Assembly: GCF_000214705.1 (NCBI RefSeq)
Contig: NC_015573.1
Location: 829,001-893,000 of the forward strand
DNA length: 64,000 nucleotides
Reading direction: 5' to 3'
Source of the DNA: Desulfofundulus kuznetsovii DSM 6115
GTDB taxonomy: Bacteria; Bacillota; Desulfotomaculia; Desulfotomaculales; Desulfovirgulaceae
The notes under the pieces were generated by a model. The model worked only from the letters and a program-made list of their open reading frames with translations, had not been told where the DNA came from and ran no database searches. A program made the position numbers and the translations under genes. Positions within the stretch are counted from its first letter, which is position 1. Every line of letters begins with the position of its first letter. Positions 1 to 7,852 of the stretch are shown here, one piece after another.

Positions 1-26
1 ATAAAATGAAAGTCGCATAAGAGGTC

Positions 27-107
27 TAATGCGTCGTTAAGGGTGCCTTAACGACGCATTATTATGCAGGAAACGGGGTGCTAAGGGGCGAATTTAACGA
101 CGCATTA
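27..107. repeat. Perfect palindrome plus a third direct copy
   Basis: Two perfect 16-base arms (27-42 and 46-61) face each other across a 3-base GTG loop; the core is TTAACGACGCATTA. A third copy of the 14-base core lies at 94-107 in the same orientation as the right arm, and a partial echo (GGCGTTAAA) ends near 120. No T-tract follows, so this is not an ordinary terminator. It lies just upstream of the first gene and of the recombinase gene, so an operator, a recombinase arm site or an origin-type site are all possible. Function is inferred only. Confidence 0.7.
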
Positions 108-192
108 GGAAGGCGTTAAAAGCAAACTGGTAGTGTAGCGAGTGGTGTTGCCGGGAAAACTGTTTACCGACACGCAATCGGAGGTGTGTTTC

Positions 193-651
193 TTGAGACA
201 GGGTTTGTATTTATTGGATCCGTTGCGTACTGTTCCAGAAGAATGGTGGGATTGGAGAAAAAATAAATTCCAAGTAATTTCTTTGTGGTTCATTCGAGGA
301 ATGTTGTCGTTGTCTGTTGCTTCGTTTATAGTATTGACGTTGTTGCCTCTTATTGTTTTGTTGTTTTTGGCATCGCCCTGGAAAGAAGTAGCGACTCAGG
401 CAATGTATCCGGTATTTTGGTTTTATGCTTTAGTTATATGGGCAGTCGGTTGTGATCCGTGTAAAAAGAGGCTGAGGCACGGCAATTCTGACGTTTTATT
501 AGCGGTTGTTGCTTTATTCGGAGCAGGTTTCGCCGCAGTAATGATACACTTTGTGACGCAGTATGCTTTTGGAGCAGATCTCGTTCAAGCATATGCGAGT
601 TTTTTTGTAAGTCTTTTAACCGAGTTTGCAAAGTTAGCAGTAGGTTTGTAG
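193..651 (+). CDS. Small membrane protein of unknown function
   Basis: About 152 residues. I chose the TTG at 193 because GGAGGTG at 180-186 sits at good distance from it; upstream in-frame GTG codons at 142 and 145 lack such a site. The N-terminus is polar and tryptophan-rich (EEWWDW), followed by about four hydrophobic segments with a short cytoplasmic-type loop containing CDPCKKR. No recognised domain. It is separated by about 55 bases from the recombinase gene and is probably element-encoded. Confidence 0.6.
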   Translation: MRQGLYLLDPLRTVPEEWWDWRKNKFQVISLWFIRGMLSLSVASFIVLTLLPLIVLLFLASPWKEVATQAMYPVFWFYALVIWAVGCDPCKKRLRHGNSDVLLAVVALFGAGFAAVMIHFVTQYAFGADLVQAYASFFVSLLTEFAKLAVGL

Positions 652-705
652 GGTACGGGGCAGGTTTCTGCTCCTGCCCCCGCAAAGGGGAGTGGTGGAA
701 GCGGG

Positions 706-1560
706 ATGGAGTCCGGGTTTGCCGGGTACCTGAGAAGCCGGGGCCTGTCCCCCAACACTGTAGCCTCTTATCTCACGGCCCTGCGGGGTTTCGCCCGCTG
801 GTGCGAGGGGACATACGGTTCCTTCGACCCGGCGGCGGTGACCCCGCTGGACATTGCCGATTACCGGCGGTACTTGCTTGACAGGGGCAAAAAGCCGGGG
901 ACCGTGAACCACGCCCTGGACGTGCTGGGCAGTTTTTTCTCCTGGGCGAAGGAAGAAGGTGTCGTCCAATCGGACCCTACCGACAGCGTGAAGAGGGTTC
1001 CTGAAGAAAAGAAAGCCCCCAGGTGGCTGGACAGGAAGGATATGGGAGCTCTGCTCAGGGCCGTGCAGAAATATGGTACGCCCAGGGATAAGGCGCTGGT
1101 GTTCCTGCTCCTGCATACAGGGCTGAGGGTATCCGAAGCCTGTTCACTGAAGGTAATGGACGTGGTGATAAGGGAGCGTTCGGGTAACGTCGTCGTCCGC
1201 CGGGGAAAGGGGGAGAAGTGGCGGGAGGTACCGCTGAACGCTACGGTAAGGAAGGTGCTGGCCGAATATTTGAACGTCCACCCGGGCGGGGAGTGGCTGT
1301 TCGTGAGCCGCAAGGGAAATAAGCTTTCGGTGCGGGCCGCCGAGCGGGTCATCGAGAAGTACGCAAGGCTGGCGGGGCTGGAGGGCGTAACTCCCCACGT
1401 ACTGCGGCACACCTTCTGCAAGATGCTGGTGGACGCGGGGGAGAGCCTGGACAAGGTGGCTGTTTTAGCAGGTCATTCTAATTTGAACACTACGGCGCGG
1501 TACACCAGGCCGGGGGTGCAGGACCTGGAGAAGGCTGTGGAGAAACTGAGCTGGGAGTAG
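706..1560 (+). CDS. Tyrosine recombinase/integrase, XerC/XerD-like
   Basis: 284 residues. Residues about 1-90 match the SAM-like core-binding domain and about 105-280 the catalytic domain. The catalytic set is visible: Arg141 (in GLRVSEA), His231 and Arg234 (HVLRH), His257 (LAGHSN) and nucleophile Tyr266 (ARYTRP). Enzymes of this family cut and rejoin DNA at paired sites to integrate, excise or resolve circular DNA. The length is that of Xer-type enzymes rather than long phage integrases with an arm-binding domain. It lies near the left palindrome cluster (27-107) and is the most likely enzyme moving the surrounding element. No attachment site could be fixed. Confidence 0.92.
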   Translation: MESGFAGYLRSRGLSPNTVASYLTALRGFARWCEGTYGSFDPAAVTPLDIADYRRYLLDRGKKPGTVNHALDVLGSFFSWAKEEGVVQSDPTDSVKRVPEEKKAPRWLDRKDMGALLRAVQKYGTPRDKALVFLLLHTGLRVSEACSLKVMDVVIRERSGNVVVRRGKGEKWREVPLNATVRKVLAEYLNVHPGGEWLFVSRKGNKLSVRAAERVIEKYARLAGLEGVTPHVLRHTFCKMLVDAGESLDKVAVLAGHSNLNTTARYTRPGVQDLEKAVEKLSWE

Positions 1561-1826
1561 GGGGACCGCTCCAAATTGTCCCTTGACAATCGACCTAATG
1601 GCAAATAAAATGATTACACCAGGATAGTTCTCATCCGTGCGATGCGAACTACCTGTAGGCAGGGGTACCCGTTAATGATAACGATTATCCCCTGCCGCTG
1701 TCCGATCTGCGGGCAGGTACGTGTTTTGATAAATCAGATATGCCGTACACAACGTTATCTTTGCCGGGTGTTTTACCCGGCTTTTTTTGTGTCTGGAAAC
1801 CATCGCTTTCGGGAGATGCATAGCAG
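1561..1826. other. Intergenic stretch without a convincing gene
   Basis: Holds an unassigned 190-base spacer and the first copy of the 62-base hairpin repeat. A small cysteine-containing reading frame across 1642-1857 runs through the hairpin and into the next gene, and is not considered real. Confidence 0.5.
1754..1815 (+). repeat. 62-base hairpin-containing direct repeat, copy A
   Basis: Contains the hairpin GCCGGG-TGTTTTA-CCCGGC followed by seven T, then a conserved tail ending GCTTTCGGGAG, which may supply the ribosome site for the next gene. Copy B at 2296-2357 has the same length and differs at about 7 positions. The first half looks like an intrinsic terminator; conservation of the tail suggests the whole unit was duplicated. 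Confidence 0.75.
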
Positions 1827-2282
1827 ATGCGTAGGATGTCTAAGATTGAAACTCTGAAGCGAATGCGGAAGGAATACAAAGCACCTGATGATGTTTTTGA
1901 AGCGCTTTTGTCGCAGGTTGAGGGTCAATATATTCCAAAGGATCCCGCTATTATTCACGACGCAATCTATAGACTTGCTCAAGAGCAAGGCTTTAGGGAA
2001 CTGCTCAAAGATTTTCATTTTGATACTTCTGGAATAAGTCCTTTTTCTGACTTGCTTGATAGAGTTCTATTTCGATTAGAAATTTCCGGTATTCTTGGTA
2101 CGATCGAACCGAAGTTTGAAAGATATGTTCTTTCAAGAAGGAGTAAAGCAGAGCTCTTGGAAACATATCGTGAAAAGTTTTCTCCTGATGAGCAAGAAAT
2201 TCTCCGCAGGATGAGTGCTGTGTTCGAAAATTATCTTAGATGTGCTGGTGGTGGAAAGGTTGTCGCCGAAAGACAATGTTGA
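1827..2282 (+). CDS. Hypothetical helical protein
   Basis: 151 residues starting at ATG 1827 (an ATG at 1836 is also possible); GGGAG at 1811-1815 is the likely ribosome site. The sequence is charged and predicted largely alpha-helical, with no membrane segment or signal peptide. The base composition is more AT-rich than the recombinase gene. I recognise no family. It lies between the two copies of the 62-base repeat, as if it formed a cassette with them. Confidence 0.6.
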   Translation: MRRMSKIETLKRMRKEYKAPDDVFEALLSQVEGQYIPKDPAIIHDAIYRLAQEQGFRELLKDFHFDTSGISPFSDLLDRVLFRLEISGILGTIEPKFERYVLSRRSKAELLETYREKFSPDEQEILRRMSAVFENYLRCAGGGKVVAERQC

Positions 2283-2295
2283 TATCTTCGTCAAG

Positions 2296-2357
2296 GTTAT
2301 CTTTGCCGGGTGTTTTACCCGGCCTTTTTTATGGCTGGAAGCCGCTGCTTTCGGGAG
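2296..2357 (+). repeat. 62-base hairpin-containing direct repeat, copy B
   Basis: Second copy of the unit at 1754-1815: the same GCCGGG/CCCGGC hairpin, six T and the same GCTTTCGGGAG tail. It follows the stop of the 1827-2282 gene by 13 bases, so it probably serves as that gene's terminator. Confidence 0.75.
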
Positions 2358-2393
2358 GGGTAGCGGTGGCGGATTTACCTCCCGGTTTTTGCG

Positions 2394-2419
2394 GCCCGCA
2401 CCTTCGCGGGCTTTTTTTT
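2394..2419 (+). terminator. Hairpin plus T-tract before the Dam gene
   Basis: GCCCGC-ACCTTC-GCGGGC stem followed by eight T. It lies 33 bases ahead of the methylase start at 2452, in the hairpin-then-ribosome-site arrangement seen through this element. Confidence 0.75.
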
Positions 2420-2451
2420 GTCAAGCAAGTTGTCGGAGAGGGTTGCCACAA

Positions 2452-2922
2452 ATGCTGAATGAAAGTATGTTTTCTTCACGGACCGGGGAATGGGAGACCC
2501 CGCAGACCTTCTTTGATGCGCTGGATGCCGAATTTCATTTCACTCTGGACGTCTGCGCCCGTCCGGAAAACGCGAAGTGTGCCCGGTTTTTCACTCCTGA
2601 GCAGGACGGCCTGCGGCAGTCCTGGGCCGGGGAAACCTGCTGGATGAACCCACCTTATGGCCGGGAAATCGGGCGTTGGGTAGAAAAGGCGTACAACGAA
2701 GCCCGGAGAGGCGCCGTCGTAGTGGCCTTGCTTCCGGCCCGGACGGACACTCGGTGGTGGCACCGGTACGTCATGCGGGCTGCGGAGATCAGGTTCGTTG
2801 AAGGCCGATTAAAATTTGGCGGTGCGGAGAACAGTGCACCATTTCCATCGGTAGTAGTGGTGTTTACTCCGGAGAAAGCGGTATCGGACGGGCCGGTTGT
2901 GAGATCCATGCGGGTGAAATAG
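2452..2922 (+). CDS. Phage-type DNA N-6-adenine methyltransferase (Dam family)
   Basis: 156 residues from ATG 2452, with GGAGAGG at 2435-2441 as ribosome site. The start of the protein (EWETPQTFFDALDAEF) and NPPYG at 66-70 are typical of the short phage/plasmid Dam family that methylates adenine using S-adenosylmethionine. A longer in-frame extension to 2215 overlaps the previous gene and two hairpins, so it is rejected. The likely role is to mark the element's own DNA against host restriction. The stop overlaps the next start by one base (TAGTG). Confidence 0.85.
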   Translation: MLNESMFSSRTGEWETPQTFFDALDAEFHFTLDVCARPENAKCARFFTPEQDGLRQSWAGETCWMNPPYGREIGRWVEKAYNEARRGAVVVALLPARTDTRWWHRYVMRAAEIRFVEGRLKFGGAENSAPFPSVVVVFTPEKAVSDGPVVRSMRVK

Positions 2923-3461
2923 TGTCCGGTAAATGTCGGATATGGAAATATACAGCAACAGACAGGGATTTAGATGCCCCAAGTAACCTTGAAAAACTCT
3001 TGGAAGCTTGGAAAGAGCTTTATGAAGTTTACAAAAGCAATTCAGCAGATAGACGAAGATGGATTACCTTTGGATGTGGAGGAGGGGTTGACGATTCAAA
3101 AAATAACCCAGGTTTAGATCGTACTGATGATATTAAGAAGGGAACTTATCAAGTTCTAAAATACGGTGTTTCATACAAGGAGAAATGTGTAAAGCGAATC
3201 CTGTATACAGCTCTCATCACTAATTTTTACCCATTACGCACTCTCGCTCGTTATTTTGACGACATAAACGATGTCCTGTGGACTAAAGAAAAGTATGAAA
3301 TTAAGAATCAGCCTTTGCCCCCGGGAGTTCGTGTGTTTTATAGGAATGGCGTATTTAATCTATATGATGCAGTTATTGGATTAACAGGAGCTTGGTTTAA
3401 TGAAGATAAACTAAGAAGAATATTTGGGTTTAACTTCTTAAAGGAGAAATTGTTGCAATGA
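2922..3461 (+). CDS. Hypothetical protein coupled to a DNA methyltransferase
   Basis: 179 residues from GTG 2922. No recognised domain. The N-terminus is charged with a GCGGGVDDS stretch around residue 54, and the middle is helix-rich. It overlaps the next gene by four bases (ATGA), so translation is coupled and a shared function is likely. The gene is clearly more AT-rich than the flanking methylase and recombinase genes, as is its partner, which suggests joint transfer. It could be a restriction partner, specificity factor or accessory protein of the methyltransferase; the sequence alone does not show which. Confidence 0.6.
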   Translation: MSGKCRIWKYTATDRDLDAPSNLEKLLEAWKELYEVYKSNSADRRRWITFGCGGGVDDSKNNPGLDRTDDIKKGTYQVLKYGVSYKEKCVKRILYTALITNFYPLRTLARYFDDINDVLWTKEKYEIKNQPLPPGVRVFYRNGVFNLYDAVIGLTGAWFNEDKLRRIFGFNFLKEKLLQ

Positions 3462-5290
3462 AAGCACGATACTTGTTTAAGTTACGCAAGAATATTGTTT
3501 TAGAAGGTGACCTTGTTTTAGCGAAACGAGAGTTATCTGCCCTTCTGGGGTATGAGCCAGATGCAGTAGCAAACGTAACTAGTTGGCTGGAGCAATTTCC
3601 AGCTTTTGTTACTGTTAAAGGGCTTGCATCAGTAACAAGTAACATTCGTAATAACGGTTTGCAGGCATACACTGTAAATAGCAATATACAACTTTTACCA
3701 ACCTTAGTTAAAAAACTCAGTTTCATTCAAGATATTTATTGCCTTATCGAAGAAAGTCACGAAAGTGAGTTTTTTGTGCAAGAAATTACCGAGCAAATAA
3801 AACCAGTAATTAACGTTTATCGTTTCGATGGACATATTTTGATTCATGCAGTTCCCCTGTATGCTTTATATGAAATGGCTGAGGTTATTGTTAAGAAATC
3901 TTCTAATCCCATAGAGGCAAAAAATAATATCAATCTGTTGGTTAACGCACTCCTTGGGAAAACAAATGAAAAGAAAGCTATTACTCTGGCCGAAGCTGCT
4001 CTGAGACCCAAGTCGTCATTATCTCCGTTATCGCATGATATCCACTACTATAAGGCAAAGTTCTTTCCAAGGATGGCGCGTTCTTTACTTAACATTGCAT
4101 CGAGTAACATTGATTACCAACCTCAAAAAGTGATTAACAATTTTGTTGGTAGTGGTACTACTTTGCTTGAAGCGGCTTTGTTAGGTTTACCTTCCTTAGG
4201 AATAGATATTGACCCGCTCTCAGTGATGATATCGAAAGCTAAGCTGGATGTTCTTACTGTTGGTAGTGATGTTCTTACTCTTGAGCTGATAAAAGCAGAA
4301 CAATTGTTAGCTCATAACAACCAATCTGCTCTTGTCAATACGTGTAATAGCTCACATTTAGACAGGCCAATCCGTTTTCCGTCTTGGTTAATGAAAAATC
4401 GAAAAATGACGCCTGAAATTGCCGAGGAACTTGTACACGAGATAAATGTGTTACAGCAAGTAATTGAAAATGGAACACCAGAGATTCGGCCTATCTTAAA
4501 AGTTTTTTTATCTGATGCGATTTCACGAAAAGTTCGGATGCGCATTCTAGGAACCGGTAGTGGTAGATTTTCACTCTCTTTCTCCAAATATACATTATCT
4601 AGTCTCTTCCTAAAGTCTCTTGAAAAGTACACCAAATTAGTTGCAATCTACGAATGGTTGGAAGAAAAACTAAATATCTCCCTCGCTCCTTCCGAAGTCG
4701 TATTGGGCGATGCGCGTTGTATCTCTGATAAACTAGATTCTTTTAATATTTTATTGACGTCTCCGCCCTACCTTCCATCCTCCAGTGGTAGAGAAAGCTA
4801 TACTAAAGCACGTGTTTTATCTCTTATTGGGCTGGGAATGATTGAGGATAATCAAATAGATGAGCTTATAGACCTTTCAATAGGGTCGATGGATGACAAC
4901 GGTGTTAATTTAGATAACCTTTTACCAGAGGAGAAAGAGGTTGTAGAATGGCTCCTAAACGATGAACTTAGAAATATAAAAGCCAAACCAACTGCTCGCT
5001 ATTTTCTTGATTTGCGCAAGGTATTCCAGGAAATGATTAAAGTATTGAATCCGGGTGCTCTAGCGATTATTGTTGTCAGTAAACAGAGTACCTTTTACGA
5101 ATTTGTTACACGTAAGCCTTTATACACCATACCGGTGGCAGAAATACTCGCGGAAGAAGCAAGATCGGCAGGTTTTACCGTATTAGAACTTCTAGATGTT
5201 AAATTACAAAAGTCAAATCGCAATGCTCGTCCCAGATCGTTAGATGACTATTACGAAACGTTAATTTTTCTTCAGAAAAAAATTAATTAG
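3458..5290 (+). CDS. Site-specific DNA methyltransferase, probable N4-cytosine type
   Basis: 610 residues. The S-adenosylmethionine pocket is FVGSGTT at 229-235, followed by EAALLG and the acidic GIDIDP; the catalytic motif is TSPPY at 434-438, the form typical of N4-cytosine (some N6-adenine) enzymes. The order of motifs, with about 200 residues between them, leaves the target recognition region in the centre. Residues 1-200 form an extra N-terminal domain with no match I recognise. The gene is AT-rich like its coupled upstream partner. No restriction nuclease is recognisable next to it, so it may be a protective orphan methylase or part of an unrecognised two-gene defence unit. Confidence 0.8.
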   Translation: MKARYLFKLRKNIVLEGDLVLAKRELSALLGYEPDAVANVTSWLEQFPAFVTVKGLASVTSNIRNNGLQAYTVNSNIQLLPTLVKKLSFIQDIYCLIEESHESEFFVQEITEQIKPVINVYRFDGHILIHAVPLYALYEMAEVIVKKSSNPIEAKNNINLLVNALLGKTNEKKAITLAEAALRPKSSLSPLSHDIHYYKAKFFPRMARSLLNIASSNIDYQPQKVINNFVGSGTTLLEAALLGLPSLGIDIDPLSVMISKAKLDVLTVGSDVLTLELIKAEQLLAHNNQSALVNTCNSSHLDRPIRFPSWLMKNRKMTPEIAEELVHEINVLQQVIENGTPEIRPILKVFLSDAISRKVRMRILGTGSGRFSLSFSKYTLSSLFLKSLEKYTKLVAIYEWLEEKLNISLAPSEVVLGDARCISDKLDSFNILLTSPPYLPSSSGRESYTKARVLSLIGLGMIEDNQIDELIDLSIGSMDDNGVNLDNLLPEEKEVVEWLLNDELRNIKAKPTARYFLDLRKVFQEMIKVLNPGALAIIVVSKQSTFYEFVTRKPLYTIPVAEILAEEARSAGFTVLELLDVKLQKSNRNARPRSLDDYYETLIFLQKKIN

Positions 5291-5393
5291 CATTCCTATA
5301 AAAGTTCAACTTGTGATAGACTTCCGTGCTTTTAAATTAAAAGGCATATTGCCCTTGCGGTCGCACGGTTTGACCGCGGGAAGCATATCGCAC

Positions 5394-5424
5394 GGGCCGG
5401 GTTTTTCCGGCCCGCAACTTTTTT
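5394..5424 (+). terminator. Terminator after the methyltransferase unit
   Basis: GGGCCGG-GTTTTT-CCGGCCC stem, GCAAC, then six T; the next ribosome site AGGAGGTGG starts three bases later at 5427. The AT-rich gene pair ends about 100 bases earlier. Confidence 0.75.
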
Positions 5425-5440
5425 GCAGGAGGTGGTTTTG

Positions 5441-5716
5441 GTGCGATGTCTTATTGTAGGTACCGACCGTTTAGGTGCGGCGCCAGCGGTGCTGAGGCAA
5501 AAGTTTGGAGTCCGGGAGGTTATTCACTGGGACGGCCGGAGAAAGAAGCTTCCCGAAAGTCTTCCGAAAGGTACGGATTTAATAGTGGTCTACACGAACT
5601 TTGTCCGTCATGCTCTGATGTGGCGGGTTAAAGAGCTAGCAAGAGAAACCGGGGTCAAAGTGATCTGGCTAAGGCGCGGGCTTTCGGAGTTGGAGGTGCT
5701 GGAAAATGCGGTGTGA
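5441..5716 (+). CDS. DUF2325 family protein
   Basis: 91 residues from GTG 5441, chosen because AGGAGGTGG at 5427-5435 is ideally placed; the first residues MRCLIVGTD match the family start. The pattern is IVGTD, IHWDGRR, LPKGTDLIVVYTNFVRH and VKVIWLRRG, as in DUF2325 proteins, a small Rossmann-like fold of unknown role often found in plasmid, phage and integrative elements of Clostridia. The stop overlaps the next gene start by 11 bases. Confidence 0.75.
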   Translation: MRCLIVGTDRLGAAPAVLRQKFGVREVIHWDGRRKKLPESLPKGTDLIVVYTNFVRHALMWRVKELARETGVKVIWLRRGLSELEVLENAV

Positions 5717-6020
5717 ACGTGCTGAAAAGATTCTCCAGCGGGTGATCAGCGGTCTGGAAGAAGCGGCGCGGGAAGTTTCCGACAGGCTGGAACAGGGAGG
5801 CGGCTCTCCCATAGAAACGGCGAACCTGGCGGGGAGGCTTCTGGCGTATCGTCGAGCGATATCTTTCGTGGAAAACCTTCTAGACGACGAGGCGAAATGC
5901 TGCGGCGGGAGCTGTGCGTGCGGCGCGTATTTTGGGGAAACCCTTAAGGCTGGCATGGGTAAGGGGGTGTTCAGGAATGAGGGAAACGCTGCGGGAACTC
6001 GCTGCAAAACACGGTCCTAA
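5706..6020 (+). CDS. Hypothetical small protein
   Basis: 104 residues from ATG 5706, overlapping the DUF2325 gene. The N-terminal 65 residues are helical; a cysteine cluster (KCCGGSCACG, about 67-76) could bind metal. The last 25 residues overlap the next gene and have lower coding quality. No family recognised. It belongs to a tight run of small element genes. Confidence 0.5.
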   Translation: MRCERAEKILQRVISGLEEAAREVSDRLEQGGGSPIETANLAGRLLAYRRAISFVENLLDDEAKCCGGSCACGAYFGETLKAGMGKGVFRNEGNAAGTRCKTRS

Positions 6021-6234
6021 AAAAGTTAGAAAGTTTGCTCTTTCTGCGCTGGGCCTGGAGCGGGTCAGATTCCGGGAAGCGCTCGAGGGAGTGCGGCAGG
6101 CGCTGTTAGATGCTGAAAGACTGACGGCGGGCGCGGAATTCGGTTATGAAGATGCGGCCCGGGCGGTGGACTTGCTGGAGAAGGCGGTCCACCGGGTACG
6201 GTGCGTGGCCAACGGGATGAGGGGTGCGGTCTGA
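5977..6234 (+). CDS. Hypothetical small helical protein
   Basis: 85 residues from ATG 5977, with AAGGGGGTG upstream as ribosome site. It is rich in Arg, Ala and Glu and predicted to be all-helical (ERVRFREALEGVRQALLDAE), resembling small DNA- or partner-binding proteins of mobile elements. It overlaps the previous gene's tail by 44 bases and its stop adjoins the next start directly. Confidence 0.55.
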   Translation: MRETLRELAAKHGPKKVRKFALSALGLERVRFREALEGVRQALLDAERLTAGAEFGYEDAARAVDLLEKAVHRVRCVANGMRGAV

Positions 6235-6765
6235 GTGGGAAGAGTCAAAGAGACTGACCTGTTCGGCCCGGTAAAGAAATGGCTGGAAGAACACGGTTAC
6301 GACGTCTATTCCGAAATAGAGAACGACTATAACTGGGGGCGGGCCGACGTGGTCGGCGTGTGCGGCCCGGTCGCGGTAGTGGTGCAGCTCAAGAGCGCGC
6401 TTTCGGTCAACGTGATCGGCCAGGCTGTTGACTGGCTGCCTTACGCCAACCTGGTCTACGTGGGGGTACCGCGGGGCAAGAACGGCGTGAACCCCCACGC
6501 GGCGAAAATTCTAAAGCATTTTGGGGTCGGCATTTTTCAGGTGGCTTGTCACCGGGTTTTCGGTAAAGAGTACTGGGGCTGCACCGAGTACGCCAGGGCA
6601 AAGTTCAACCGCCACGCGGTGACGGACTGGAAAGACAAGCTCACGGAAGAGTACAAGACCAATCCACCGGGCGGGCACGCCGGAGGCGGCTATCTCACCA
6701 GGTACCGGCTGATGATGAACAATGTAAGGAAATTCGTCGAGGAGCAAACAAGTGACGGGCGGTAG
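6235..6765 (+). CDS. PD-(D/E)XK-type nuclease-like protein, possibly truncated
   Basis: 176 residues from GTG 6235. The first half has the PD-(D/E)XK pattern: an early Glu (YSEIEND), RADVVGV with a likely catalytic Asp, then VVVQLKSAL with Gln/Lys as QxK, and a following helix VIGQAVDWL. This is a restriction-endonuclease-like fold. The reading frame stops at TAG 6763-6765, but the same frame stays coding-like for another 49 codons (6766-6915), so the natural protein was probably about 226 residues. The role may be a DNA-processing or defence nuclease of the element; no cognate methylase is adjacent. Confidence 0.65.
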   Translation: MGRVKETDLFGPVKKWLEEHGYDVYSEIENDYNWGRADVVGVCGPVAVVVQLKSALSVNVIGQAVDWLPYANLVYVGVPRGKNGVNPHAAKILKHFGVGIFQVACHRVFGKEYWGCTEYARAKFNRHAVTDWKDKLTEEYKTNPPGGHAGGGYLTRYRLMMNNVRKFVEEQTSDGR

Positions 6766-6915
6766 CTGACGGCAGAGCAGATACTGGAGCACTGCTGGAC
6801 GTACTACAGGTATCCGAAACAGTCGCTGGCGCGGGCGCTGCTTAAAATCGAGAAGGGCTGGTGCGAGGTGGGTAAGGTGAACGGGAAGCTGGTTTTCCGG
6901 GCCAGACAAAAGTGA
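6766..6915 (+). pseudogene. In-frame continuation of the nuclease after TAG
   Basis: Directly after TAG 6763-6765 the same frame reads 49 more codons starting LTAEQILEHCW and ending KLVFRARQK, then TGA. The translation looks like a winged-helix or other small basic C-terminal domain, and no good separate start or ribosome site is present. Either a nonsense mutation cut the gene, the TAG is a sequencing error, or the TAG is read through. The first is the simplest. Confidence 0.55.
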
Positions 6916-6930
6916 AGTGAGGGATTGCTA

Positions 6931-7305
6931 ATGGCTTACTTGCTGTATCAACCACCGGATTTTTTTGATGTGATTGCGTTTGCAGCAGTCCTCCTGGACA
7001 ATGCGTTATTGTTCTTCGCCACGTACCGCCTTTTTACCGGAAAATTTTTTACGAGGGCGGTTAAAGGTAGTGTCCTGTCTGCGTTTGCGGCGGCTGTTTT
7101 CATGATTTCCTGTGTGGCCGAACGAATGTTGACCCATGCTGTTATCCCTCTATCGAGGATTATCACTGTGATAGTTGTTCTGGCCTTCGGATTGGCTGTG
7201 GGATTTGCAGTGCTTTTTGTGCTTAATTTTCTCTTCATTCGGCTAGTAGATAACGTGATGAAGTGGTTAGCAAAGGGCGAAAATTACCGCTCCTATTTCC
7301 TGTAA
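6931..7305 (+). CDS. Small integral membrane protein
   Basis: 124 residues from ATG 6931; GTGAGGG at 6917-6923 favours this over the TTG at 6925. Three to four hydrophobic helices cover most of the length, with a basic C-terminus (KWLAKGENYR). No family recognised. Confidence 0.6.
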   Translation: MAYLLYQPPDFFDVIAFAAVLLDNALLFFATYRLFTGKFFTRAVKGSVLSAFAAAVFMISCVAERMLTHAVIPLSRIITVIVVLAFGLAVGFAVLFVLNFLFIRLVDNVMKWLAKGENYRSYFL

Positions 7306-7342
7306 AGAGGATAGGAAACTTAGCAGAGAGGGAGGGGCATCT

Positions 7343-7840
7343 GTGCTCTGGCGCACGCACTTTCTGGCAGGGGCCGCTTCCGGTTTGCTCCTGGCCGGTA
7401 ATGCGGATCTGAAGACATTGGCATTGTCGGCGGGAATAGCCGGAATTGCAGCCCTCCTGCCGGACCTGGACGACCCGCACTCGAAACTGGGGCAGCTGGT
7501 GGCTCCTGCTTCATGGGCGGTCAAAATGACAGTAGGTCACCGGGGGCCCATGCACTCGCTTCTGGGAGCGGGGGTGATGACCCTGCTGGCGGTGTTCGTG
7601 CTGCGGTTCTGGTATACACAGGCGTATGTATATGGCAACCTGGTGCCACTGGTGCTGGCTGGTTACCTGTCCCATCTGGTTATGGACAGCCTGAACCCCC
7701 AGGGCGTACCCTGGCTGTGGCCGTTAAAGAAACATTTCGGGCTACCGCTGGTTAAGACGGGAAACCTGATTGAACGAGTAGCCTTGATGCCGATAATGTT
7801 GTTTTTGTGTGGCTGGTTAACATGGTCGGTTGTTCACTGA
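7343..7840 (+). CDS. YdjM-family membrane metal-dependent hydrolase
   Basis: 165 residues from GTG 7343 behind a GGGAGGGG site. Diagnostic motifs are THFLAGAA near the start, LLPDLDDPHSKLG around residue 40, VGHRGPMHS around residue 70, and HLVMDSLNPQGVPWLWP around residue 115. These His/Asp residues form the presumed metal site of the YdjM/LexA-regulated hydrolase family, inner-membrane proteins of uncertain substrate. Several hydrophobic helices flank the motifs. In mobile elements such genes are common accessory genes. Confidence 0.88.
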   Translation: MLWRTHFLAGAASGLLLAGNADLKTLALSAGIAGIAALLPDLDDPHSKLGQLVAPASWAVKMTVGHRGPMHSLLGAGVMTLLAVFVLRFWYTQAYVYGNLVPLVLAGYLSHLVMDSLNPQGVPWLWPLKKHFGLPLVKTGNLIERVALMPIMLFLCGWLTWSVVH

Positions 7841-7852
7841 TGGGCAGCTTGT

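Noticed and set aside
1642-1857. Small cysteine-containing frame (CRCPICGQ) ahead of the 1827 gene
   Set aside because: It runs through the hairpin repeat and into the next gene, with no ribosome site; judged chance.
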